Source: Desulfosporosinus sp. OT (GTDB lineage: Bacteria; Bacillota; Desulfitobacteriia; Desulfitobacteriales; Desulfitobacteriaceae). Taken from it: 43,636 nt of DNA. The notes below the pieces were generated by a model. The model was given only the letters and a program-made list of their open reading frames with translations. It was not told the DNA's origin and did no database searches. Positions 1 to 7,116 of this stretch are shown here, piece by piece; position 1 is the first letter of the stretch, and each line of letters starts with the position of its first letter. Position numbers and translations under genes: made by a program. Where the stretch lies: NCBI RefSeq assembly GCF_000224515.1, contig NZ_AGAF01000071.1, positions 1-43,636 on the forward strand, given 5' to 3'.

Positions 1-385
1 TTGCAATGCACTCAGGGGGTAATTCTTCTTGGAGAATGTTAAGTAGGTAACTGTAAGTACTATAGAGTGAAGGATCTCCCAAGGTTATGAAGGCAACAGA
101 TTTTCCCTGTTTCAGTTCACCGAGGAGCGTTTGGGCTCCATCTTGCCAAGCTTTTGCCAAAACCTGTTGATCTGAAGTCATGGGCATTTCCAGCTCAATC
201 AGACGGACGTTTGCCGGGCAGTGAACTTTGGCAATATCCCAGGCCACGCTTTCTCGCTCCATCTTAGATTTAGGGATAGCTACGATATCGACCGTTTGCA
301 AAACTTCAACGGCAAGTAATGTTAAATGACGCGGATCACCGGGGCCAACCCCGACCCCATATAATTTTCCCCACGTTGTATTCAT
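1..385 (-). CDS. cbiL: Cobalt-precorrin-2 C20-methyltransferase, 3' part cut by window edge
   Basis: The first 128 residues of a tetrapyrrole SAM-methyltransferase are present; the gene runs off the left edge. After MNTTWGKLY comes the SAM-binding loop GVGPGDP, and later TLGDPSLYSTYSYL, a signature shared by precorrin-2 C20-methyltransferases (CbiL/CobI). In the family this enzyme methylates C20 of (cobalt-)precorrin-2 in the cytoplasm; the cobalt-first anaerobic route is inferred from the neighbouring cbiD and cbiET. Its ATG overlaps the TGA of cbiET by four bases (ATGA), so the two are translationally coupled and share the upstream cobalamin riboswitch. The family is about 230-240 residues, so roughly half is missing because of the window only. 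Confidence 0.9.
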   Translation of the reverse strand, partial: MNTTWGKLYGVGVGPGDPRHLTLLAVEVLQTVDIVAIPKSKMERESVAWDIAKVHCPANVRLIELEMPMTSDQQVLAKAWQDGAQTLLGELKQGKSVAFITLGDPSLYSTYSYLLNILQEELPPECIA

Positions 386-1599
386 GCTTTTTCTCCTTTT
401 CGCGCTGATAGTATAAAGACCGGATTCATTGCTTGGGCCATGTGCAGGGAGTGAATCGCATTCCAGCGGACCGCTTGTATAGAGACGGTATCGATTTCCT
501 GATAATGCAACTCGTTAAGCAGTTTCAATCCTTGAGCCACGGTTTCGATGGTCACTGCCGTGATCACGACTCTTCCCCCATCAACCAGGGGTACTTGCTT
601 TAAGATTTCCGCCAAGCGCCCATTGCTTCCGCCAATGATACAGACATCGATTGGTGGAAGTTGATCAAAAACATCTGGTGCTGCCCCAGAAATCAAACGA
701 ATATTGGAGATGCCAAACTTTCGTTGGTTAGCAAGAATAAGTTCTTGAGCTTCCGGGTTATGCTCAATAGCGTAGACAACGCCTTCGGCGGCAAGGGCCG
801 CTGCTTCAATGCTGATACTCCCGGTACCAGCCCCAATATCCACCACGCGGTCAAATAACGAAATTTGGGCTTTAGCGAGTACTTGGACTCGAATTTCAGC
901 CTTCGTCATGGGAACTTTACCGCGCAGGAACTCTTGATCGGGGATCCCAATTCTGCATCCAGTACCTTGCTTGACTTCCTGCTCTAAAGTAGGATACAGA
1001 ATGATGATGGCATTTTTCAATAACTTCGTTTCCTGGGCTAAATGTTGGGCATCCATTGTTTCCCAGATCTCCTCAGGATACCCTAGGGCATTACCGATAG
1101 AAATAAGAGGGTTATCGCCCCGTTCCAAATAGAATTGAGCAATTTTCTGAGGGGTATTTTCACCCCCCGTCAAAACCGCCGTCGGTCGTTTTAACAACCG
1201 GGGCAATACAGACAATTCTCGACCATGAACACTAACAAAAGCCGCATCTTGCCAGGCAAGCCCGGCTCTGGCAAAGGCGAATTGCAGTGAACTAATTCCG
1301 GGGTAGACATCTATCCTCTCCTCAGGAAATTCCCTGCGCAGCATAGGCAAAAAACTAAAGAATCCTGGATCGCCTGAGACAAGGACCCCAACCACTTTTT
1401 TGTCCAGCAGAGCATCTTTGATAACAGCAAGACTAGGTGTAAGGTTACCGGTTATACAAGATTTATATCCCGAAAAATCGGGAAAGAGCTTGAGGGCTCT
1501 AGATCCTCCGATCAAGACATCGCAGTGCTTTACAAGTTCAGTGATTGCTGGTGGCAACCATTCAAGCTTTCCAGGACCGATACCGATCACCTGTAACAT
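382..1599 (-). CDS. cbiET: CbiE-CbiT fusion: cobalt-precorrin-7 C5-methyltransferase / cobalt-precorrin-6B C15-methyltransferase (decarboxylating)
   Basis: A 405-residue two-domain enzyme of anaerobic cobalamin synthesis. The N-terminal half (about residues 1-200) is a CbiE tetrapyrrole methylase with MLQVIGIGPGKLEW at the start and LVSGDPGFFSFLP further on. The C-terminal half is CbiT, a class I methyltransferase with the SAM loop VVDIGAGTGSISIEAA and the usual FLRGKVPMTKAEIR lead-in. Together they methylate C5 and C15 and decarboxylate the C12 side chain. An in-frame start 12 codons upstream exists, but a strong GGAAGAGGGG sits about seven bases before the ATG at 1599, so that start is preferred. 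The gene is first after the B12 riboswitch and overlaps cbiL by four bases. Confidence 0.94.
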   Translation of the reverse strand: MLQVIGIGPGKLEWLPPAITELVKHCDVLIGGSRALKLFPDFSGYKSCITGNLTPSLAVIKDALLDKKVVGVLVSGDPGFFSFLPMLRREFPEERIDVYPGISSLQFAFARAGLAWQDAAFVSVHGRELSVLPRLLKRPTAVLTGGENTPQKIAQFYLERGDNPLISIGNALGYPEEIWETMDAQHLAQETKLLKNAIIILYPTLEQEVKQGTGCRIGIPDQEFLRGKVPMTKAEIRVQVLAKAQISLFDRVVDIGAGTGSISIEAAALAAEGVVYAIEHNPEAQELILANQRKFGISNIRLISGAAPDVFDQLPPIDVCIIGGSNGRLAEILKQVPLVDGGRVVITAVTIETVAQGLKLLNELHYQEIDTVSIQAVRWNAIHSLHMAQAMNPVFILSARKGEKA

Positions 1600-1635
1600 A
1601 CATTCCCCTCTTCCTAAGTTTGATGGCTTGTTCAA

Positions 1636-1746
1636 GACTCGAACAGGACGTTCGAGGTTAGAGCATCGTCATGACTCGGACTGGACGTCCGAGGTTTGAA
1701 CACCGCCATGACTCGGACAGGACGTCCGAGGTTAGAACACTGCCAT
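1636..1746. repeat. Three tandem 37-bp units, each with a 7-bp hairpin, in the cbiET leader
   Basis: Units are 1636-1672, 1673-1709 and 1710-1746, all exactly 37 bp with no spacer. Each contains an inverted repeat with 7-bp arms and a 5-base loop: CTCGGAC/GTCCGAG in units 2 and 3, CTCGAAC/GTTCGAG in unit 1. The change in unit 1 is compensated on the other arm, so pairing is kept. The outer part of the units (GAACACCGCCAT in unit 2) can also pair with GCGGTGTTC at 1759-1767. The array lies between the riboswitch terminator and cbiET, inside the transcribed leader on the minus strand. Confidence 0.9.
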
Positions 1747-1821
1747 GGATGGCATAGAGCGGTGTTCTTTGTTATATTGTTGACTGCAACTGGGAAGTAA
1801 GCGAATTTATAGTATGTAAAT

Positions 1822-1846
1822 AAAAAACGAGCCCGAGCGGCTCGTA
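1822..1846 (-). terminator. Intrinsic terminator of the cobalamin riboswitch
   Basis: On the minus strand ACGAGCC pairs with GGCTCGT around a 5-base loop, followed directly by a run of six T. It follows the riboswitch aptamer by about 55 bases and precedes cbiET, so it is the likely expression platform: transcription would stop here when cobalamin is bound. Confidence 0.88.
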
Positions 1847-1899
1847 TGGTTTACCCTAATAAACACACACATTTCCTATCGCCCGTAGGTCAGTGATGT

Positions 1900-2053
1900 T
1901 TCTTAAGGCAAGGTTTCCTGGCTTCAAGTCATCGTTCTCTTCCTCTTCCCAGCTTTAATCTTGAAGAGAACTCCTTGTTTACAGTGGCGGGACCGCGTCG
2001 GATTTTCACCGACTTCCCCTTTAAGATCCTCAATTGCAGAGGAACCTTAAGAA
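1900..2053 (-). promoter_or_regulatory. Cobalamin (B12) riboswitch aptamer
   Basis: Read on the minus strand the region has the conserved core: GGGAAGTCGGTGAAAATCC, then GCGGTCCCGCCACTGTAA, and near the 3' end AGCCAGGAAACCTTGCC. The outermost P1 stem is a perfect 9-bp pair between TTCTTAAGG (2045-2053) and CCTTAAGAA (1900-1908). It is followed by a small CCTA/TAGG hairpin and by the terminator at 1822-1846. It should repress cbiET-cbiL and downstream genes when adenosyl- or other cobalamin is plentiful. cbiD is upstream and therefore outside its control. Confidence 0.96.
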
Positions 2054-2118
2054 TATTCATATTTAATTGAAAATACTTTCATTCGACGTATAGTCAGATA
2101 TTCGACCTTTATTTATGC

Positions 2119-2142
2119 AATTCCTTCTTTACTAAAGGAATT
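2119..2142. terminator. Small hairpin after cbiD
   Basis: AATTCCTT and AAGGAATT form a perfect 8-bp stem with an 8-base loop about 50 bases after the cbiD stop. The T-run lies on the plus-strand side, so as a terminator for cbiD it is imperfect. It may instead be part of the promoter region of the riboswitch transcript. Confidence 0.4.
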
Positions 2143-2193
2143 TTTCAAAAAAATACTTAGAATGTTTACATTGGAATTTTCACGCGATTAAAG

Positions 2194-3321
2194 TTAGGGC
2201 TCAATTGACCACTTCCAACCTTGCTCTTCGACTATTTTGCGAGCTGCTGAATCCCAACCAATCGGTTGGCCATTTAATAACGTCATAACCGTGCCAACAA
2301 CTAGGCGCCCAAAGGTGAAAGCCTGGGCCCGTTCACTGGCTAAACGCGCCAAATGATGAAATAACCTTTGTTCTCCAAGTAGCAAGAGCTCCGAGGCGGC
2401 CCCTTCAGTTGTTGGTAATTCGGCAAGACGAGCTAAAGTGTCCATCTTAATTCCAGCAAGTGCGGCGTGCGCTACTAGGATTTCCATTCGGGCATCAGCT
2501 ACACGATTATGTGTATGAAAAATGCCTCCAGATACTTTGATCAACTTCCCGATATGCCCAAGTAATATAACTTTTTCAATCCCTCGGTAGGCCGCTTCTT
2601 CCAAAAGGAAACCTACAAAGTTACTCATCTGGATCACTGCTTCGCTCGGGACCTTAAACCGCTCTGTCGCGACTCTAAATCCATAGTGCCCGGGGGTAAG
2701 AACTATAGATTTATGCCCATAAGCTACGGCTTGATCTAATTCCGGTAGGATAGAGGTTTTAAAGGCTTCCTCAGACATTGGTCGGACAATCCCACTTGTC
2801 CCCAGGATAGAAATCCCTCCGATAATCCCCAGTCTGGGATTAAGGGTACGTAAGGCAGTGGCTTCTCCGGAAGGGACCTCAATAATAATTTCGAGTTCTT
2901 CTTGAGGGAAAACCTCCCTTACCGCTTCAAGGATCATTTGCCTCGGTACCGGATTAATAGCACTTTTGCCAACCTCTATGGCTAATCCTTTTTTTGTGAC
3001 GGTCCCCACCCCCTGACCGCCTTGGATGTGTATATCCCCTTGGGGTGAAATGAAGCGTGCTACTGCTTGGATCTCAAGTCCATGGGTGATATCTGCGTCA
3101 TCCCCACCGTTTTTGAGAATGGTTGCTTTTGCCAGCGGATATTCAGTTTCTCCCCCCTGGATAGGGAGCATTAAACGTGCAGAATTTGGAAGAGGAATAT
3201 CAACCTGTTCAGGTATATTGTCTCCTCGGAGCAGCAGGCAGGCTACTTTAGCAGCACCAGCAGCACAACTTCCGGTTGTATATCCTTCGCGCCAAGTATG
3301 TCGATCTTTGTCTCGTGCCAT
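2194..3321 (-). CDS. cbiD: Cobalt-precorrin-5B C1-methyltransferase CbiD
   Basis: A 375-residue protein with the CbiD hallmark near the N-terminus (WREGYTTGSCAAGAAKVA), then LEIQAVARFISPQGDIHIQGG, a GGISILGTSGIVRPMS block and a C-terminal domain with a GHIGKLIKVSGGIFHTHNR segment. CbiD transfers a methyl from SAM to C1 of cobalt-precorrin-5B in the anaerobic cobalamin route and has no similarity to the CbiE/CbiL fold. Length is normal for the family. The ATG has GGGAGAGGG seven bases upstream. It lies immediately before the B12 riboswitch rather than after it, so it must be expressed from its own leader, which holds a 22-bp palindrome (3343-3364). Confidence 0.95.
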   Translation of the reverse strand: MARDKDRHTWREGYTTGSCAAGAAKVACLLLRGDNIPEQVDIPLPNSARLMLPIQGGETEYPLAKATILKNGGDDADITHGLEIQAVARFISPQGDIHIQGGQGVGTVTKKGLAIEVGKSAINPVPRQMILEAVREVFPQEELEIIIEVPSGEATALRTLNPRLGIIGGISILGTSGIVRPMSEEAFKTSILPELDQAVAYGHKSIVLTPGHYGFRVATERFKVPSEAVIQMSNFVGFLLEEAAYRGIEKVILLGHIGKLIKVSGGIFHTHNRVADARMEILVAHAALAGIKMDTLARLAELPTTEGAASELLLLGEQRLFHHLARLASERAQAFTFGRLVVGTVMTLLNGQPIGWDSAARKIVEEQGWKWSIEP

Positions 3322-3342
3322 AGTTTCCCTCTCCCGCCATAG

Positions 3343-3364
3343 ATTAATTAAAGGTTTAATTAAT
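3343..3364. promoter_or_regulatory. 22-bp palindrome upstream of cbiD (candidate operator)
   Basis: ATTAATTAAA and TTTAATTAAT are perfect 10-bp arms around GG, 22 bases before the cbiD start. Its place between hairpin 3421-3450 and the cbiD ribosome binding site fits an operator or core promoter element. No known regulator motif is recognised. Confidence 0.4.
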
Positions 3365-3420
3365 TCTACCTATCGACAACCTTTCGTCAAGTCTCACCTA
3401 TACTATTCAGCATCAGAGAA

Positions 3421-3450
3421 TAGCAGTGTATTAACCATAATACACTGCTA
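3421..3450 (-). terminator. Hairpin terminator after the transhydrogenase operon
   Basis: TAGCAGTGTATT and AATACACTGCTA are perfect 12-bp arms around a 6-base loop, 44 bases after the stop of the large subunit. The T-run after it is weak, so stopping may be partial and some read-through into cbiD is possible. Confidence 0.6.
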
Positions 3451-3493
3451 CAATACTCACTATTTGTAATTTCTAATTATTTAAAAATTACTT

Positions 3494-6400
3494 TTATTTT
3501 AACCCATTCTCCGTTAGATAAACATGGAATTTCTTTTGAATAGTATCAAAAACTTGTTTATCTACAAACATTTTGTTTCCTTCAGGTATACATATAACAG
3601 CTTTTTTATCTTCCTTGTTATAACCATCAGTACAAAGCACCTGATAACCACAAGGATTTGAGCGGCTATTTGGAGTATAGATAGCGGCATCAGGACTTTG
3701 TGGGAGATATAAACCACTGTATTCCGGTACTTCCGAAGATAACATCAAAGTTGCTTGCTTGATAGTTTCAATCTTAATATCCAGATATTGCCCTAACTTC
3801 GCCAAAGTACTAAAGACGGTATTTTGATTAACCGGCTGAATAGCAGGGTTAATCGTTTGAATCTTTCGATCCGATCTCGTAAACGTACCGGCAGATTCTG
3901 CAAAAGTGCCAAGAGGAATAACAATGTTTGAAATTGCAGTCGTAGCTGTCTCAAAGAGATCAAGAGTTACCACAAAATCAAGCTTCTTCAAGGATTCAGC
4001 GAGGGTTGGATCAGTTCCGGCCGGATCTTCGCCAACAATTAAGGCAGCTTTAATTTTCCCAGCGTTGATTTGTTCTATAATCTGCATACCAGGAACTTTT
4101 ACACCCATATCGATAAATCCTTGGGAATTACAGTTGGAGCGCATCAGGATGATGCCACTATGTGGTTTACCAATCTTGCCAGTAATTACAGCAATATCTG
4201 CCAACAGTTTGATAGCATCCGCTGAGACAATATTGTCATCGATAACGAAGATTGCTTTTTTAGCTTCCCCGTACATTTTGGCGAGCTTAGTGGCATCCTC
4301 AGAAGCTGGAGCGTCCTTAACATAATCGCTCAGATTAGTTAGATTCACAGCGTTCTTTTCAACATTAGCTTGGTTTACATGCCCACCGTCAAAGAGTGCT
4401 TTAACTAAGGACTTAATGAAGTCCAAGTTATTATCAAGTTTCAGAGAAACATCAGCATATTCAGCCATTCTTGTCGTACCATTACTGATTGAAACCAGTT
4501 TAGCTTTTTTCTGGGCAGCAGTCTTGATTTTCACTCCCATAACCGGATTATCTTCAGCAATATTCCCGACGGAAATGATTAAATCAGTACTGAAAAGTTC
4601 ATCATAGCTGTTCGTAGAAGCATTGTAGCCTAGCACGCTTTCAGTTCCTGAAATATCTTTCTCAGCCATTGTGCCAAGGAAGGTTGTCCCTAATTTGGCG
4701 GCAACTTTTTTGAGAATAAACGCTTCTTCGTTTGTAAATCTTGGGGAGGCGAGGATTCCAACACTATCATTGCCATATTGCCCTTGAATTAACTGGAGAT
4801 TCTTCGTGGTCAGGGTTAAGGCTTCTTCAAGTGAAACCTCAAGGGTACTGTCTTTTCTGCGGACCAGTGAAGACTTAAGTTTATTTGGATCGTTAACAAA
4901 CCCTATGCCAAATCTGCCGTTAACACATAAGACCCCTTCGTCTTTCGTTCTGTCAGGAAGAGATTTGAACACAAGATTTCCTTTGGATTGGAGAATAATG
5001 TTACAGCCAACACCACAATAATTACAGACCGAATTTACATTATCAAATTCAACCGGCACTTGCTTTGGTACAGCGGCTTTTTCCATACATGCTCCCGTTG
5101 GGCAGACATCGATACACTGGCCGCAAGATATGCATGAACTTTCCTCAAGAGGCAGATTAAACTCTGTAATGACCTTGGAATCGAAACCTCTTTTTTCTAG
5201 TCCGATAGCTGTAACGCCAAGTCTTTCTTCACAAGCTCTGATGCATTGACCACATAAAATGCACTTATCAGGATTTCGAACAATAAACGGATGAGTTTGA
5301 GCTTCTTCTCGTTTATGAACTTCTCCGACTATAGCTTTGGTATTAATATTGTACTTGCCAAAATAATTAATCAGCTTGCATTCAAAATAATCGTGGCAGC
5401 CGCACTCCAGACATTTGGCAGCTTCTTTAAGAGCACTTTCTTCAGTAAAGGTTTCGGAAATTGCGCTAAAGCTGAGTTTTCTTTTTTGTTCTTCGACAAC
5501 AAAACCGTGTTGGCGGTCTTGTTTGGCGATGTGCGCAAAGTCCTGCTCAGTTAAATCAGTTTGCGTAATGTAAGAAGGTTCAGAAACAGGAATGATTTGA
5601 CCATTTAAATAACTATCAATCACCTTGGCAGCATTATTTCCTTGAGCGATGGCAGCGATAGCTATTTTGGGACCAGTTGCTGCTTCGCCGCCGGCAAAGA
5701 CACCTGCCATATTCGTTTCAAAGGTGTTGGGATTAACGTTAATGTTGCCTCGTTTAGCGACATCAAGTTCCTTAATACTTCTTGCATTAACTTGCTGTCC
5801 AATGGCCGAGAGAATGAGGTCTGCTTCAAAGGTAACTTCTTCGCCTGGAATTGGTTTCGGACTTCTTCTTCCGGAGGCATCGGGTTCACCAAGAGCCATT
5901 TTCTGACACCTGACAGCTTTTGCTCTGGTGCCATCTCCGATAATTTCTACAGGGGCTACAAGGAAGGTGAATTCCACGCCTTCTTCTTCTGCTTCTAAAA
6001 TCTCAATCTTTTCCGCAGGCATTTCATCTTTCGTTCTTCTATAGATAACCTGAACATGCTCAGCTCCAAGCCTTACAGCCGTCCGGGCAACGTCCATAGC
6101 AGTATTTCCGCCACCAACGACGATAACGTTATTGCCCATATACAAAGGCTCAGAATTGGTAACCTTACCCAGGAACTCTATACCGCCAAGAACCCCTTCC
6201 ATGTCTTGCCCTTCACAGCCCATGCTTGAACTTTCCCAAGCTCCGATGGCTACGAAGACAGCGTCATAAATTTTCTTAAGGTAGACAAGGCTGATATCTT
6301 CACCAAGTTTGACGTTATATTTGATTTCCACGCCCATTTTCGTGAGAGTATTGATTTCAGCATCCAGAATTTCTTTAGGCAAACGGTATTCAGGGATACC

Positions 6401-7102
6401 ATAGCGGAGCATACCACCGGCATAGGGCTGATTCTCATAGATAACGACCTGGTGGCCATAGCGCGCCAAGAAATAGGCGCACGAAATCCCTGCCGGACCG
6501 GCGCCAATAATGGCAACCTTTTTGCCGCTTTGGGGTTTTAGTTCAGGCACATACGTTCCGTTGCTGATATCAATGTCCCCAAGGAATCGTTTGAGTTCGG
6601 CAATGGCGACAGGGCTATCAACGTTCTGACGTCGACATTCAGTTTCACAAGGATGGGGGCATATTCTGCCAATACTGGCAGGTAGGGCAATAACATCTTT
6701 TGTGAGCTTGATGGCCTCCTCATACTGACCATTAGCAATTAAGCCTACATACCCTTGACAATCGGTATGTGCCGGGCAGGCAGTAACACAGGGAGGTCTG
6801 CAATCTCCTCTATGGTCTGAGGCTAATAATTCAAAGGCAACTTTACGTGCGGCTAGCGTTCTTTCAGTTTCGGTTCTGATGATCATGCCATCGACAGCAG
6901 TCGTTGAGCACGCTCTTAGTAATTTAGGGATACCATCAACTTCAACGACACAGACACCACAAGCACCATAAATCTTCAGCCGATTATCATAACAGAGGTT
7001 CGGAATCTCTATTCCATTAGCAAGTGCTATCGTTAAAATGGTATCTCCAGCTTGACCGGTTAATTCTCGAGAATTTATATTAACTCTTATCATATCCACC
7101 AA
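3494..7102 (-). CDS. Large subunit of Stn-type transhydrogenase: NuoG-like Fe-S / GltD-like FAD-NAD(P) / degenerate molybdopterin domain
   Basis: About 1,200 residues, cytosolic. Domains in order: plant-type [2Fe-2S] ferredoxin (C39, C50, C53, C67); a GltD/NfnB-like flavoprotein (about 100-510) with its N-terminal cysteines, FAD loop GAGPAGISCAYFLA and NAD(P) loop VGGGNTAMDVARTAVRLGAE; a CLECGC segment near 566; two [4Fe-4S] clusters (616-626 and 659-669); then an FdhF/NuoG-like domain with CNYCGVGC...C (695-728). The Cys or Sec that formate dehydrogenases carry after the first molybdopterin segment is absent (GTTFLGTMAEKD instead), so formate oxidation is unlikely. With the NuoE- and NuoF-like partners this matches the Sporomusa-type Nfn (Stn), which couples ferredoxin, NAD and NADP. 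No hydrogenase H-cluster motifs are seen. A TTG at 7102 is chosen: GGAAGGG lies eight bases before it, while the GTG at 7108 is too close; ATG 7093 is possible. Confidence 0.82.
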   Translation of the reverse strand: MVDMIRVNINSRELTGQAGDTILTIALANGIEIPNLCYDNRLKIYGACGVCVVEVDGIPKLLRACSTTAVDGMIIRTETERTLAARKVAFELLASDHRGDCRPPCVTACPAHTDCQGYVGLIANGQYEEAIKLTKDVIALPASIGRICPHPCETECRRQNVDSPVAIAELKRFLGDIDISNGTYVPELKPQSGKKVAIIGAGPAGISCAYFLARYGHQVVIYENQPYAGGMLRYGIPEYRLPKEILDAEINTLTKMGVEIKYNVKLGEDISLVYLKKIYDAVFVAIGAWESSSMGCEGQDMEGVLGGIEFLGKVTNSEPLYMGNNVIVVGGGNTAMDVARTAVRLGAEHVQVIYRRTKDEMPAEKIEILEAEEEGVEFTFLVAPVEIIGDGTRAKAVRCQKMALGEPDASGRRSPKPIPGEEVTFEADLILSAIGQQVNARSIKELDVAKRGNINVNPNTFETNMAGVFAGGEAATGPKIAIAAIAQGNNAAKVIDSYLNGQIIPVSEPSYITQTDLTEQDFAHIAKQDRQHGFVVEEQKRKLSFSAISETFTEESALKEAAKCLECGCHDYFECKLINYFGKYNINTKAIVGEVHKREEAQTHPFIVRNPDKCILCGQCIRACEERLGVTAIGLEKRGFDSKVITEFNLPLEESSCISCGQCIDVCPTGACMEKAAVPKQVPVEFDNVNSVCNYCGVGCNIILQSKGNLVFKSLPDRTKDEGVLCVNGRFGIGFVNDPNKLKSSLVRRKDSTLEVSLEEALTLTTKNLQLIQGQYGNDSVGILASPRFTNEEAFILKKVAAKLGTTFLGTMAEKDISGTESVLGYNASTNSYDELFSTDLIISVGNIAEDNPVMGVKIKTAAQKKAKLVSISNGTTRMAEYADVSLKLDNNLDFIKSLVKALFDGGHVNQANVEKNAVNLTNLSDYVKDAPASEDATKLAKMYGEAKKAIFVIDDNIVSADAIKLLADIAVITGKIGKPHSGIILMRSNCNSQGFIDMGVKVPGMQIIEQINAGKIKAALIVGEDPAGTDPTLAESLKKLDFVVTLDLFETATTAISNIVIPLGTFAESAGTFTRSDRKIQTINPAIQPVNQNTVFSTLAKLGQYLDIKIETIKQATLMLSSEVPEYSGLYLPQSPDAAIYTPNSRSNPCGYQVLCTDGYNKEDKKAVICIPEGNKMFVDKQVFDTIQKKFHVYLTENGLK

Positions 7103-7116
7103 TGTCACATCCCTTC

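Noticed and set aside
1636-1746. 37-bp repeats read as a CRISPR array
   Set aside because: The units are contiguous with no spacers and contain hairpins, and no cas gene is in the window. They are tandem repeats, not an array.
5291-5934. Small ORFs on both strands inside the transhydrogenase and other large genes
   Set aside because: They have no ribosome binding site, odd composition and lie wholly within strong coding frames; shadows of the real genes.
3494-7102. Formate dehydrogenase or [FeFe]-hydrogenase identity for the large subunit
   Set aside because: No active-site Cys or Sec codon (no in-frame TGA) lies at the expected place, and the hydrogenase H-cluster cysteine motifs are absent.
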